The notes beneath the pieces were generated by a model. That model did not search any database. It had not been told where the DNA came from and saw only the letters and a program-made list of their open reading frames with translations. A program made the translations under genes and the position numbers. Positions 35,329 through 48,723 of a stretch of 64,000 nucleotides of DNA are shown piece by piece. Position 1 is the stretch's first letter; each line of letters starts with the position of its first letter. This stretch comes from Hypholoma sublateritium FD-334 SS-4 (lineage: Eukaryota; Basidiomycota; Agaricomycetes; Agaricales; Strophariaceae), in NCBI GenBank assembly GCA_000827495.1, contig KN817550.1, positions 1-64,000 on the forward strand, given 5' to 3'.

Positions 35329-37462
35329 AGCGGAAGTAAGTCAATCATTTGTTCCGATTTCAGTTGAAATTATCGTTATGTAATGCAGTGCACGGCTCGT
35401 ACAGCGGTAAATGCCGCCGTACAGTCCATATCAGGAAAGTAGTATGCGCCTGGCGCTACTTATCAATAGATGTGGTGTATGCTTTATTTTATTTTCTCGG
35501 AGGGTTTGAGTCGCACAAAACTGCCAAATACTACCGTTGAGACATAATTTTGGTTTGACGGAGGTAAGTAGCACAGCCCAGTCTTTGTCATGCGCACCAT
35601 TCTAAAAAATAGCGTTCTTTACACACATTGTAATCGTGCATGCTTCCGTTCTCACTATGACTAGCCGGGTGCCTTTGGTAATCATGGTATCATTGTATTT
35701 AAGTTCAAAAAATGTGGATAAGTGGTAATAAAGACCCAGCGGCCTGCTTGGGTATCATGATGGACCTGGCAGTGGCCGCCGCTGCCGGCGGTGACTCGCC
35801 TTGTGGCCATTGTCATCTTGGGTGCTCACGCTTGATTGAGTTGCCAATGGTTATCCTACATACATATGTTAATTGATATCTTACAGGGAGGGTCAGGTAT
35901 ACATAGGGAGCGGCTAGGAGGCGGACGTCGGCGCGCATAGAGGCAACGTAGTGGACGAAACGCAAAGAGGAGTATTCATCGCTGACCCTACATACCAACC
36001 ACGGGCCCGGAATTTAATCCTGGCACCCCCTTGATCCTTCCAAGTTATTTTATAGTAACTCTTTAAAAGTATGTCAAACTACATACTGAAACTGTAGTGC
36101 ACGCAGGAACGACGAGCCGACATCCCTCAAGCGTATACGGCGTGCACTCTTGATTAGAATTCAGTATGCTCAGGCTTTGCAGCGCGAGCCTCGCGGCTTC
36201 ATCTCCGTCGTTGATCGCAGGCAACTTCATGGAGAATTAGCCTGAGGCAATCCGCACAGGCAAGCGCCGCCACCAGGCCAGCGATATCGGTAAAATGGTA
36301 CTTACGGCGTCACTGTTCACGGTACCAGCCTCCGGACGTTTATAAATTCATCAAAACAGACACCATAGTGAGAGGTATCCAGGACACCTCAACGCCGAAA
36401 CTAACAATATATCCATCCATCTTCAGCGTTAGGTACGAGACTCGCAGCAGTCTCATTGCGATTATCACGGAGCTCACATTGCTACCAAGATCGCCTGCAG
36501 TATAAAATAGTCGCCGTTTTCTGAGACATATAAACTACAATGTACCATACAGACCAGGCAAGCTACTCCCTATTCGTCTTAGTAATAGTTTTCTGATTGA
36601 TAGTGCATTCTCGTGGCAAACACACCAATCGCTTCTTGCACCCAGCAACCACCCTCTCAATAGGGCTGCTTGTAGACATGGCTAATACGCACACTCGGCC
36701 AAGGGTTACGCAACATCACAAGTCAAAATGATCTCGCTGTAAACCTCGGAGGTGATCATACCTGAATCATACGTAAGTCTACCAGCGGTAAGCACTGGTA
36801 GCATGCTCAGTCAGCCTATTAAACGGGTATATCCGTATTTCGACGTTTCTGGCCCCTGACCTGGACCTACGGTAAGTGGATACTGTAGTGTTCTTCATTA
36901 TCTGCCACTAACGTCATCGTACGCACATCGCGGACTATGCATGCAACAGGCTCAGCCGCTTCAGCATCCGATGTACGCCTCTACAGGCCTCTGCCCGCTC
37001 CCAAGACTGTTTCCATCGCTCCAACGCCTCCATGGCACCCTCGGCATCTGCATGCGCCCTGTACCCCCAGGCCGCCCCTTCAATATTTACTTTCCTCGCG
37101 TTTATCGTGCCGGCAGGCAAATCCACGCGCGCAGATGTAGTGCAGTCTCATGCATCTAGTATTCTTGTCCTTGTTTACGATCCGCATTGGAGTACACTGT
37201 ATAGCCCTTTTCATAGTCCTTTTAGTTCCACGGAATCACTGAATATATACAATTTCGAGCACCGAGAAACACCAGGAAATACCGGAGCTATATTTCAACA
37301 ACCAGACAGCAAAGCGCCATCATCAAAGCAATGAGTCATCTGGTTGCCTGATATATTGCATGTGAGACTTTAAGATAACACTCAACCCCACCGCTTTCAC
37401 TTTCACTATAAGAACCCCCCGCATCACTGTCTTTCTTTGACATTGCTAGAGCTTTCCGTACT
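35329..37462. other. 2.1-kb stretch without recognised gene
   Basis: No open frame here exceeds about 100 codons or resembles a known family. The sequence alternates AT-rich and balanced tracts. A minus-strand frame at 36935-37126 containing 'EALERWKQSWERAEACR' looks protein-like and could be a relic exon. The right end should contain the CHK1 promoter. No tandem repeat or transposon end was visible to me. Confidence 0.5.
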
Positions 37463-39377
<1,915 letters not shown>

Positions 39378-40520
39378 GGTGCCTGGGTTAAGATATACGG
39401 TGGCATGTTTTTGGGGAATTTCTGTTTTGGAGTACGCGCTGGGGCGTATGGAGTTGGTATGAAGCTGCGGCATACATTATCTGATAAACCACTACCTCTA
39501 ATAATGGGTTCCCGCACCTGTCCCCCGGAAGCTACGCGTGGCCGCACAGTCCCCACGTCCAGAGCTTTCAATCACTCCTTACCCTTACCTTTCAATTTCT
39601 TCTCATCGTCGTGCGGCAGACGTGGTGCCTGGAATCGCACAGCGTTCGCCTCGCTTCGAAGTTGGGCGTGTGCTCCCAGATGGCCTCTGCGCGTCGTCCT
39701 GCAGCACCGAGCCGTCTGGGGGGTCCGCGCCCGTGGCCGCAAGGTGGCAGCAAGGTGCTATGCGTATGTAGCAGAAATACGAGAGCTGTGCAGTTTCTTA
39801 TGCAGATCACGCAGCCGCCGGTACACCCCGCACTTTATCTCTAATATCTAATAGTATCGCGACAGTGCCTACGCGAACCACGATGCTCTCGTAGCCACCG
39901 ATATTATGCACCGCGCTCTTATGTCTCCTGAACTCTCCTACACGGTTCCTGCTCGATCTGGGACGCTCGTTACCAGCTCCAGTTGGGTCCACCTATGTCC
40001 ATCCGCTCACGAGACCCATGCCTTGCACTGAAGGCAGGAATTGGCCTCTCTACAGACCACTTCCTTATGCGCCCGATGTATCCCGCCGGGGGGACTACGA
40101 AGGGTACAAATGATTATCCTGAAAGGTAGCTGTGAGGCGCCAGCGACGACTGGTGTGGACGTCTTGGTGGTTCACAGAAAGGTAAAGAATGTGAATGCAG
40201 CGTATTTATTTAAAAATAAAGAAGAAAGCAATTAACTGTTGATTTGAACAGTCATATTCAAACTACACTACTTTACATGGGTACTTTGAACACAGCTACT
40301 TATGTATATATATTCTACATGAATCAAAGAGCTTTCTAGCCAATCAAAGAGCAAGCTTTTCACAGAGTCAGGAAAATATAATGCATGGATGTTAATACAG
40401 CGTAAACAAGGAGATTAGATAGTGCGTGGGAGTGATGCGAGTGCCGGTTGATGCGGTGCAGAGCCGCCGTGTTTGAATCTATGTATGTATTACAATCAGC
40501 CTATCCAGGAACACTACCGA
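39378..40520. other. No recognised gene
   Basis: Overlapping open frames of 60-170 codons on both strands at 39405-39990 follow a GC-rich patch and shadow each other. A protein family could not be assigned. It includes the 3' end of CHK1 and the promoter side of the coiled-coil gene; an AT-rich tract lies at 40200-40400. Confidence 0.45.
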
Positions 40521-41852
40521 TGCATCTGTTTCAACCTCCACCCCAATGTCCGCAAGGCTTGCGACTCGAAGCTCCACCCCTGGCTCCATCAGAACCAAGT
40601 ACAGAGGAGAAAGTAACTCTATGGGAGGAACGAGTAAAGTGCGTGTCATATCATCATGCAGGTGCAGCCGCTCACCGCGCCCAGGCTCTTCTCCGAGTCC
40701 ACCAAGGCGTACGAGCAGTGCGATACACTAGAGGAAGAATACGAAATTGCCTTGCGAGCAACGAAGAGCACGCTGTTTGAGTCACTCCGCGCAGAGCACC
40801 AGGAGCGCTTGCACGGTCAGCTCGCCCAAATCGCGCGCCGGCTTGACGACGCCCGTGCAAAGTACCAAACGCTCCGCGGAAAGCTGCTTGACACTTCGTC
40901 GTGGCCTGTTTCACCCCCGCCGACGGTACACCAGGACCACGAGCCCCACGTAGAGCTCGTCAACGATGTCGTTGAACTCAACAGGTTGATTGTGATGATA
41001 AAGGGTATAGTAACCGACAAGATCATGCAGCCCAACCCAAACATGCCAACCCAGCAAGAGATCGACGAGTACCGCGAGCAACTCGTCGCGTTTGGTATAA
41101 CCGACGAGATCATGCAGCCCGACCCAAACATGCCAACCCAGCAAGAGATCGACGAGTACCGCGAGCAACTCGTCGCGTTTGAGGACCAGGTGACGAGCAT
41201 GCGCAACGAGGTTGCGCAGTTCAAGCTTGACAGAGCGGTGAACATGGCGCACATTGTCGGGAGCAATGATTATGAGCGTCGTGAGCGGGACACGCTAATG
41301 CACGCAAAGATTGCAGAGATGCAGCAGTTGAAGATTGAGCGTGACGAGGAAATGTGTAAATGGAACAAAAGTAAACGGAAGATGCTACAGGTAAGCTCCA
41401 CCAGGAAGGCTATAAGTAGCCAGCACAATTTAATTTTCATAACCATCTTTGCTTCTCAGCTTGAAGAGCATCTGCAAGCCCACATTTCCACACAGAAAAC
41501 CACCTCTGCGGTGCTAGACACACTGCGCACTGCACTTAAGGCATACTCCATGCGCCCGCCCTCGCCCCCAATGTCACCAACGCCCGTTTCCGCATCGTAC
41601 CTTCTTGAGACGCTCCGCTGGCCGATTCTCAATGCCCTACGTGACCCTTCTTCTGAGATGCGGCTGATATTTGAACAGATGCGGAAAAACGTAGAGAAGC
41701 TAATTGAGGAGAAGAACAAGAAGTTGTTTGAGGAGGTGGAGAGGAAGTCGAGGGAGACACTCCATGTTCTCAGGCAGCTCCGGAGTCACATTGAGAAGGA
41801 CCAGAACCAGGGGAATGTGCAGGCTCATCAATCTCAGCCCCAGCTTCAGTGA
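40521..41852 (+). CDS. Coiled-coil protein with duplicated 29-residue unit
   Basis: I do not recognise the family. The predicted protein starts near the ATG at 40521 ('MHLFQPPPQCPQGLRLEAPP'). A 46-nt intron (40638-40683) joins 'WEERVK' to 'LFSESTKAYEQCDTLEEEYE', and a 68-nt intron (about 41391-41458) joins 'SKRKMLQ' to 'LEEHLQAHIS'. Most of it is predicted coiled coil: heptad-like Leu/Ala with Glu/Lys/Arg/Gln, for example 'EQMRKNVEKLIEEKNKKLFE'. Residues from about 41013 to 41186 contain two copies of a 29-residue unit ('DEIMQPDPNMPTQQEIDEYR'). The C-terminus is Gln-rich. A structural or scaffold role is likely. Codon usage and splice sites look normal, so it is probably expressed. Confidence 0.65.
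41013..41186 (+). repeat. In-frame 87-bp tandem duplication
   Basis: Two adjacent 87-bp units start at 41013 and 41100. They differ at only a few positions (for example AAG/GAG and AAC/GAC), so the duplication is recent. The period encodes exactly 29 residues and preserves the coiled-coil frame. Confidence 0.93.
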
Positions 41853-41924
41853 AAGATTTGAAACACTTCTGCTTATTCAACTCTAACTATGTGAATGTGT
41901 ATTGAGCTCAAACTTGTTGTAGTT

Positions 41925-42160
41925 TCAAGGTAATTTTGTAATAAAGAGGAGAGAAAAATCAGAAAAGAGAACTTGGGAGACATTGCAACTTGTGAAAATA
42001 GTATGCTTATTCTTAGAGTATGCACTGCTTGCGATCTGTCTTAGTGTGCTTGCATGTCTTTGAGTTGTTGATTCTTGTTGATACACTGCCAAGTGTCCTG
42101 CGTGCGAAATAACGGCGATAAGCAAATGAAATCTAACACATTTGAGGGGGTGTCAGTACG
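41925..42160. repeat. Diverged copy of a retroelement 5' segment
   Basis: The stretch ACTGCCAAGTGTCCTGCGTG and the following bases (about 42084-42125) match, at roughly four bases in five, a stretch at about 47103-47144. The second copy sits just upstream of the gypsy gag remnant. Both copies are followed by a G-run and a GTGT word. This suggests a solo LTR or leader remnant of the same element family. Confidence 0.45.
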
Positions 42161-42164
42161 GAAA

Positions 42165-43064
42165 CTAAATGATTTGTAGATGCGGCGGGATGTAGAGACG
42201 AAGGAGGCGACGGTAAAATGACTTCTGTATTAGATACGGGACGCTTATTGACGATTGGCGCTTGTTTAACCGCTGCGGCAGACATGACGGTGGCGGGATG
42301 TGTATTTGTGACATTGATATGCTTTGCAAGCGTACGCGACGGCTCTCTGATAACGTTGGACTCAAGCGCGGTGTATGTGGGACGTAGTGCAGAAGCTGTA
42401 AATAGGGAGCGCGAGGCAAATTCGAGGCGCTGAGTGACGGAGCGGGTGTCAAGACGTGGATGGGACTTTCTGACGACGGTGTAGACGGTTCTAGAGGCTG
42501 CGCAGCGCGTTCGGCGCTTCTGAGGGACGCAGGAGGCTGTGTAATCGACGACGTTAGATGAAGGGGCAGCAATGAAATAGGACTCGGCTCGTTATTAATC
42601 GCGGGATGATCTTGCAACATTGTGTGAGGGTTTGGAGATGCGGCAGATCGATTGGGAAGTGATACATAATATTCTTGGGCGTCTGGACGAGGTACGGCCC
42701 TGAGAATGCCTCCGGAGCGCCAGTGCGTCGTGTGTGGGTTTCGTGGATCGAAATGACCGCTTAAGGCCAGGTCAGAAGGTGCAGGAGACGTTGAAGGAGT
42801 GTGCGCAAACGTGGATGAGGCCGGCGTGTTGTCTTGGAGTGCGCGAGACACAAGCGGGACGGGCGATGGACGGCTTAGTGCTGAATAGATCTTCATGGGT
42901 GCGTCGAACAAATACGGATGTGCAAAATGCGGATCAGCGAACGAAATGGAAGGGAAGGAATGGTCGAGATGTGAAGTAGTATGCGGCGCGGGGGATAAAA
43001 CACGGTTCGAAATGTTGGTAGCGGCTGCATGAAATAAGCGAGTGCTGCGATCCTGTATCGTCAC
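42165..43064 (-). CDS. Ser/Pro-rich open frame, unknown
   Basis: A single uninterrupted frame of 299 residues, rich in Ser, Pro, His and Leu ('HTPSTSPAPSDLAL', 'SSITQPPASLRSAE'), with no recognised domain. Length without introns in GC-moderate DNA gives weak support for coding. It abuts an opposite-strand RNase H fragment, so it could be a retroelement ORF1-type relic or chance. Evidence for expression is lacking. Confidence 0.3.
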   Translation of the reverse strand: MTIQDRSTRLFHAAATNISNRVLSPAPHTTSHLDHSFPSISFADPHFAHPYLFDAPMKIYSALSRPSPVPLVSRALQDNTPASSTFAHTPSTSPAPSDLALSGHFDPRNPHTTHWRSGGILRAVPRPDAQEYYVSLPNRSAASPNPHTMLQDHPAINNEPSPISLLPLHLTSSITQPPASLRSAERAAQPLEPSTPSSESPIHVLTPAPSLSASNLPRAPYLQLLHYVPHTPRLSPTLSESRRVRLQSISMSQIHIPPPSCLPQRLNKRQSSISVPYLIQKSFYRRLLRLYIPPHLQII

Positions 43065-43079
43065 GGTGCCAGTCGCGAG

Positions 43080-43647
43080 CCCCCTGCGGAGGTCGACAGG
43101 CTAAGGTTTCACCTTGGCCCGGAGACCTTGTACACAGTGGAGAATGCAGAAGTGGTCGGCGGCCTCCTGGGCTGTCACCTCCTGCCCGGAAGTGAGTCAT
43201 TAACGACCGCCCCAATCTCCATGTACACCGACAGCCACTTGTTCATCAAGTCGGCTACATCCGTGGGCTACATCCGTGTTGCCCTCTAGCGGAACTCACC
43301 TGACGGCGGCGTTTGCTAAAGCAGCAGCAAAGTTGCGACGGCCGGAAGACAACGGCGAGCCCCTAGTGGGTAAGAAGTTCGTCTTGCGGTACGTCAAAGC
43401 ACATGCAGACGTAGCAGGTAACGAGCTTGCAGATGTGGAGGCCAAACGCGCCGCCGCGGCACACTCATCAGAAGCTCGACGCCTACCACCCTTGCTAAGG
43501 CAGGGGCCCCTTCCAATCAGTGCCGCGGCGCTGAAGAGCAGCTGTATAAAGGCTCTACAAGCGTCGGTGGGGGCCCACTGGGCAACGTCGCCCCGAGGTA
43601 TGGCATTTCATCAGGAAACTAAGGGTCGGCTATGTAGCACTATATAG
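43080..43647 (+). mobile_element. Non-LTR retrotransposon RNase H fragment
   Basis: The plus strand reads 'LRFHLGPETLYTVENAEVVG', then 'ISMYTDSHLFIKS', and after a frame shift near 43275 'LRYVKAHADVAGNELADVEAK'. These are the strand, the TDS active-site Asp and the 'HxGxxGNExAD' end of the RNase H domain found at the C-terminus of basidiomycete Tad/LINE-type polyproteins. No reverse transcriptase is visible upstream, so this is a 5'-truncated, frame-shifted relic. Short ATA-rich repeated words follow at 43620-43830. Confidence 0.8.
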
Positions 43648-46029
43648 TACCGTGTAGAGAAATAGTGCCATAGTGAAGGTTCTTTGATTTGTAGTTCGAT
43701 ATAGCGTTCCCACACATATATATAGCATTCTTATGTGAGTATATAGTGCTCCGTAGCGCTATACAGACTCCCAGTGATACTATATTGTGCTCTTAAATGC
43801 CCATACACAACTGTATAATGCCATAAAGATCTATGGATGGCTGGATATTGGCCAGATATTCATCATTTGACACTTTCTGTATTATAATGGACACAACATC
43901 CAGCAGTTTAATGGGAGATAAATCATTATATTGAGTATACTAAGGACAAAACAATATAGCAAAGCCGTCCTTGTGCTTGCCGTGGACGTGCTCGTGCTCG
44001 TGAAGGACTGCGACAAGGACCAAGGTGGACATGGACTACGAGTGGGACGCGTACACTCAACCGCCATCCTGTCTGACGGTTCCTCCCCACACCCCTGCAA
44101 ATCCCTCCCTATTCGCAAGTCGCGCAAGCGGCGGCAAGCCACACGTAGCCATGCCCGCGCATCATCCATCACACCGATACATGCGCTGTCATCCTCCGTT
44201 CCCATTTTCTGCTAGACTTCTTCGTACCTCGCCGTTAGTGGCAATGCCCGAAAAAAAAGCAAATTGATCATACGCACCTAACATTATCGACGAACCCCGC
44301 GCGGCCCGCGATCCAGACACCATCCTCGTCGTAGCTGGCGGCGGCATAGAAGGCCGAGGCATTATTCTTCAGTTTCTCGACGGCGATGCACACCCACAGG
44401 CAGCGCCAAGCCGGGCCAGTCGATGTACAGCAGTTAGTCCGGGAGACGGGAAGGCGCGGCTCACGCCTGAGCAGCCGAGCACACGCTATTCTTCGTATGC
44501 GAGAGCACAAACCGCGTGACGACGCCGCTGGGCCAGCGTTGGTGATGGGCGCCTCGTCGTCGTTGTTGCGTTCGAGACGGAGGGGCGTCGGCGGGAATTT
44601 GCTGCTAAGAAATTAGCTTATGCCAGGTCATCTGAGAATAAATTTCGTACACGAAGAGGCTAAGGCGGTGGCTCGCGAGTGCCGGGGACGCGAGACTGTC
44701 CAGGATTGATACGGCTGTTGGCGACGAGTGTGCATGCGTGTGCGTGGGCCAGGATCGCCAGGTCGGCGTTGGGTGCGAGTGCAGGTGCGTGCGCTCCGCG
44801 GTGTACTGCTATGCATAAGCAGATGCGGAAACGGACGCAGAGGTGTGGAATATGCTGGTGCGCTGTGTGGCGGCATGTGCGGCGCCGCAGACGCCGAAGC
44901 AGACAACGTGCGCGCACACCGCTCGTAAGCTGGTGCTGGTGCTGACCCTGCGGCGTGTGCGAGAACGGCGGAGGCGAAGCACGAGGGCATGGCTCACGAA
45001 TGGGGGCGCGGTGTACAATTAACGTCTTGTGCGTGGGGTTCCGATATACGGCGCGTGGTGTCCTACGTGTGCGACGCTGATGAGCGGCAATTGACGTCCT
45101 TCGCGTGCATTTCCAGTGAGCAGCCTGTGCTGTTCTGTGTGGGCAGCCCTGGACTCACCTCCTTGACTGCTAGTGACGAGGTATGGGGGTAACATAAGGA
45201 CGGGGGCCTGACAGCGGTGCAAGGGGCCAGAGTCAGCGCGGTACCACGGGGTGTCAGACACGGGCAGGGCGTACGGTGTACCGTGAGCCGAGGCGCTGCT
45301 CAGGTGTGGGGTAGGTCATGCCGCCGCCCCGGGCATTGTGCGCCTGCTCGTATGGCCGCTGTTCAGGGCGGCGGGATTGTTGCTGGGGGATAGCTTTGAG
45401 GCTGCAGGTGGCGGAGGTCGATCGTGGTCCGTGGATGGGGGGTCTGAGGCTGACGGGTGACAGGGCAGGCGTGGCAGCGTGGCGAGGACAAGAAGTGCAG
45501 AATAAATGGGAACTGTTTGCTCTCTGTATTTCGTAGAGTTTGTGGACTGACATGGACTTCGCCCACGGATGCGATGCTCACCTTCAAGACGCCCTCCTCA
45601 CATACATCGGTCATACAAAATGCCTGCGTACACGCCCAGGTACAGTGATCATCACTAACCCTCAACATCCTCAAGACCGACCACTCATGTGCCCCGACTT
45701 CAGGCACCGGCAACCCCAGCCCGCAACTCCACATCCCTCCATACCTTTGAATTTGAAAGTCCCTGCCCCATTACAATAACCGATAGAAACCGAACGACAA
45801 CCACAAATATCCGACAATTCACTGGCGTCAACCCGCCCTTCAAGAGAGAGTCGCCCTGAAAACCGTGTTTCTGTATGGGGCCGTCGGGGCGCTGGGAGCG
45901 CGTCGGCGGTGCAGACAGGGATCTCGGGAGATGGAGAAGGGCATAGTGCCCTGGGACCTTTTAGTAACTACTCATGTAATGTCTACATAGACACGAAGCA
46001 TCTCCAGACCTAAATTGACATTTTTTTTA
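43648..46029. other. GC-rich stretch with little support for genes
   Basis: At 43620-43850 a loose repeat of words such as CTATATAG and TAGTGCT occurs. Between 43.9 and 45.8 kb many overlapping GC-driven open frames appear on both strands. A minus-strand exon-like piece ending at 44281 ('YDEDGVWIAGRAGFVDNV') is followed by a good donor (GTGCGTATG), so a decayed gene may run across 44.6-43.9 kb. A run of T then A at 46021-46036 marks the right side. Nothing could be named. Confidence 0.4.
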
Positions 46030-47160
46030 AAAAAAAGTGAGTGTTGATAGGCAAAGTGACAGCTGGGCACTTAAACCGGAAATGAGCTATTTCTGCTTCA
46101 AGTTCAGCAATTGTTCGGCAATCCTAGCTTTGGTGGAGCTCTGGAAATGTCCATGCAATGGTGAGGGAGCAAATGGAGAGGTGAAAGGGGTAGAAACAAA
46201 TGTAACATGGTATTGTATGAGATCGATACGGTGATGCCATTTGTCAAGGTGTTCTTTCAAAGATTGTCCGGGGATGTCACGAGGTAAAAAGGCGCCGGTG
46301 GGAAGGACTACTTTTCCGTTGATTTTGTGCTTGAGTTTACTTGCGCAGCAGTATTCTTCAACGAGGTTCCAATTTTGAATTAAATCATCTTTTCTGCAAA
46401 AGGTGAAATGTATTTCTCATTGATTGCTGCGACTATCAGCTTTGTGATCTCTGTGAATATTGCGCTGAGTTGCTGTGTATTGACGACATTTTCGAGACTC
46501 GAGGGAGCAGGGGAGGGCATAGTGCATGATGAAATAGACAAGGTGGAATTGGTACCATGTAGAACAAAGCGGGTGGCAGCGTAGGGTGGCAGCGTAGATA
46601 TCAGCAATCAAATATGGACCATCAGGAAGGTGTTCGATGAGCTTAAGCTGTAAAAGATCGGGGAAATCCGTGGACATAGGCGCATCATTGTTCGAGCTCG
46701 CAGAGGAGGTGTTTGGAGATAAGAAAATTGGTGATGGTGAGGAACTGCACATGATAATCGGCGAGGTTGGCGAGCGAGATCAGATCTAGGCGGCGACAGT
46801 TTGCGATGAGTGTAGCGGTATTTGATGCGTCCAAAAATGAAGGGAGCAATTCCCAGATGTCGGCTACTTTGAAATCAACATAGCGTGTCATGTGCTGCTT
46901 TTTCTCGGTGACATTGGTGATATTGGCGGCATTGACATGAAATGTGAGCTCAGAAGTTCCTGAGGCTTCGTGGGGTCAAATGTAGGCGCGGTGCAATCAC
47001 CACGAGGCAGCATGCAAGTGGCCATGATGGAATAAAGCATTGGCAGATAGGTGTGAATGATTGAATAAGATGAAACCCCCTTGTGTTGGGCTCCAAAATG
47101 ATATGCTGCCAAGCGTCCTGCATGTGAAATAACAGCAACAAGCAAGCTTGACAAAGGGTG
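46030..47160 (-). mobile_element. Decayed Ty3/gypsy retrotransposon gag
   Basis: Minus-strand frames, broken by stops and shifts, read like the gag of basidiomycete Ty3/gypsy elements. A start-like 'MLPRGDCTAPTFDPTKPQEL' (about 47018) is followed by 'VADIWELLPSFLDASNTATL' (about 46865) and 'GKVVLPTGAFLPRDIPGQSL' (about 46310), in the usual order. No protease, reverse transcriptase or integrase was found, so only the 5' part remains. Upstream (47090-47165) is sequence shared with 42.05-42.13 kb, probably leader or LTR. Confidence 0.65.
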
Positions 47161-47489
47161 CATGGGGGTGTGAGGGTATTCCTACACGGCTTCTAGCCAA
47201 CCGGGAACCAGATTTGAGAGAGTGTAAGCTGCAGCGTCAGCTTTGAACTGCTCTGGGGTACGACCATGTCATGACACTATAGGTATATGAGGGCAAGAGT
47301 GGTTACAAAAGGTAAGACAATGAATTTAGTGCATCTTGAATTGTTGTATATCATACACATTTACAGTGGAGTAGAACATTTGCATAGTTAGAGGAAGTAT
47401 ATACCAAATATGTGTGCTAAAATTCATGTTGAGGGAAATGTGCACTGCACTGGTGTAAGTATCAGTGAGGTGCAATGGTGAAATAAGAT

Positions 47490-48417
47490 TGCCATGTGAC
47501 CTGAGAAAAGGTGATCACATGGCAGGTCAATTTGCCATTCAAGTTGGCATGTGACCTGGGAAAAGAAGATCACATGGCAGGTCAATTTGCCATTCAAGTT
47601 GGCATGTGACCTTAGAAAAGGAGATCACATGGCAGGTCAACTTGCCATTCAAGTTGGCATGTGACCTGAGAAAAGGAGATCNNNNNNNNNNNNNNNNNNN
47701 NNNNNNNNNNNNNNNNNNNNNNNNNNNNNNNNNNNNNNNNNNNNNNNNNNNNNNNNNNNNNNNNNNNNNNNNNNNNNNNNNNNNNNNNNNNNNNNNNNNN
47801 NNNNNNNNNNNNNNNNNNNNNNNNNNNNNNNNNNNNNNNNNNNNNNNNNNNNNNNNNNNNNNNNNNNNNNNNNNNNNNNNNNNNNNNNNNNNNNNNNNNN
47901 NNNNNNNNNNNNNNNNNNNNNNNNNNNNNNNNNNNNNNNNNNNNNNNNNNNNNNNNNNNNNNNNNNNNNNNNNNNNNNNNNNNNNNNNNNNNNNNNNNNN
48001 NNNNNNNNNNNNNNNNNNNNNNNNNNNNNNNNNNNNNNNNNNNNNNNNNNNNNNNNNNNNNNNNNNNNNNNNNNNNNNNNNNNNNNNNNNNNNNNNNNNN
48101 NNNNNNNNNNNNNNNNNNNNNNNNNNNNNNNNNNNNNNNNNNNNNNNNNNNNNNNNNNNNNNNNNNNNNNNNNNNNNNNNNNNNNNNNNNNNNNNNNNNN
48201 NNNNNNNNNNNNNNNNNNNNNNNNNNNNNNNNNNNNNNNNNNNNNNNNNNNNNNNNNNNNNNNNNNNNNNNNNNNNNNNNNNNNNNNNNNNNNNNNNNNN
48301 NNNNNNNNNNNNCATGGCAGGTCAATTGCCCATTCAAGTTGGCATGTGACCTGAGAAAAGGAGATCACATGGCAGGTCAACTTGCCATTCAAGTTGGCAT
48401 GTGACCTAGCAAAATTG
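47490..48417. repeat. 55-bp minisatellite spanning an assembly gap
   Basis: Units starting GGCATGTGACCT recur every 55 bp (47546, 47601, 47656, and again at 48341 and 48396 after the N tract 47682-48312). Units differ by single bases. Each unit contains GATCACATGGCAGGTCAA and, in the other direction, CATGTGACCT, so the halves CATGTGACCT/AGGTCA... are partly self-complementary. The gap length corresponds to about eleven to twelve more units. The array is non-coding; open frames across it are artefacts of a period not divisible by three. Confidence 0.93.
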
Positions 48418-48723
48418 ATCATGACGGCTTGAATGGTATGAACTATGGGTTTTTGCAATGCAAAATTGTCAAATTATTTTTTTATAGTTTCTTTGACCTT
48501 GCTCTGAACTAGCTCAAGTCTGAAATTTTATTTTTTTGTTGATTGGCACTTTGTACAGCTTGAATACAAGTGATACATTAAAAATTCCCTGTAGCCACAA
48601 GTTTTCCGTCAAAAAAAAAAAAAAACTTCCAAACTAGATATTGAGGAAATGTTTACATTATGGGAAAAAAAAAAGCATTTTATTTTTTAACCAAAAATTT
48701 CCATATTGTAGTAGCAATGGAGC
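48418..48723. other. AT-rich spacer
   Basis: Homopolymer A and T runs (48481, 48613-48627, 48665-48674) lie between the minisatellite and the zinc-finger gene. No gene was found. It may include the 3' UTR and polyadenylation region of the minus-strand zinc-finger gene. Confidence 0.55.

Noticed and set aside
47539..48458. Open frames of 240-270 codons through the minisatellite
   Set aside because: They consist mainly of N positions and of a 55-bp repeat whose period is not a multiple of three; no real protein is expected.
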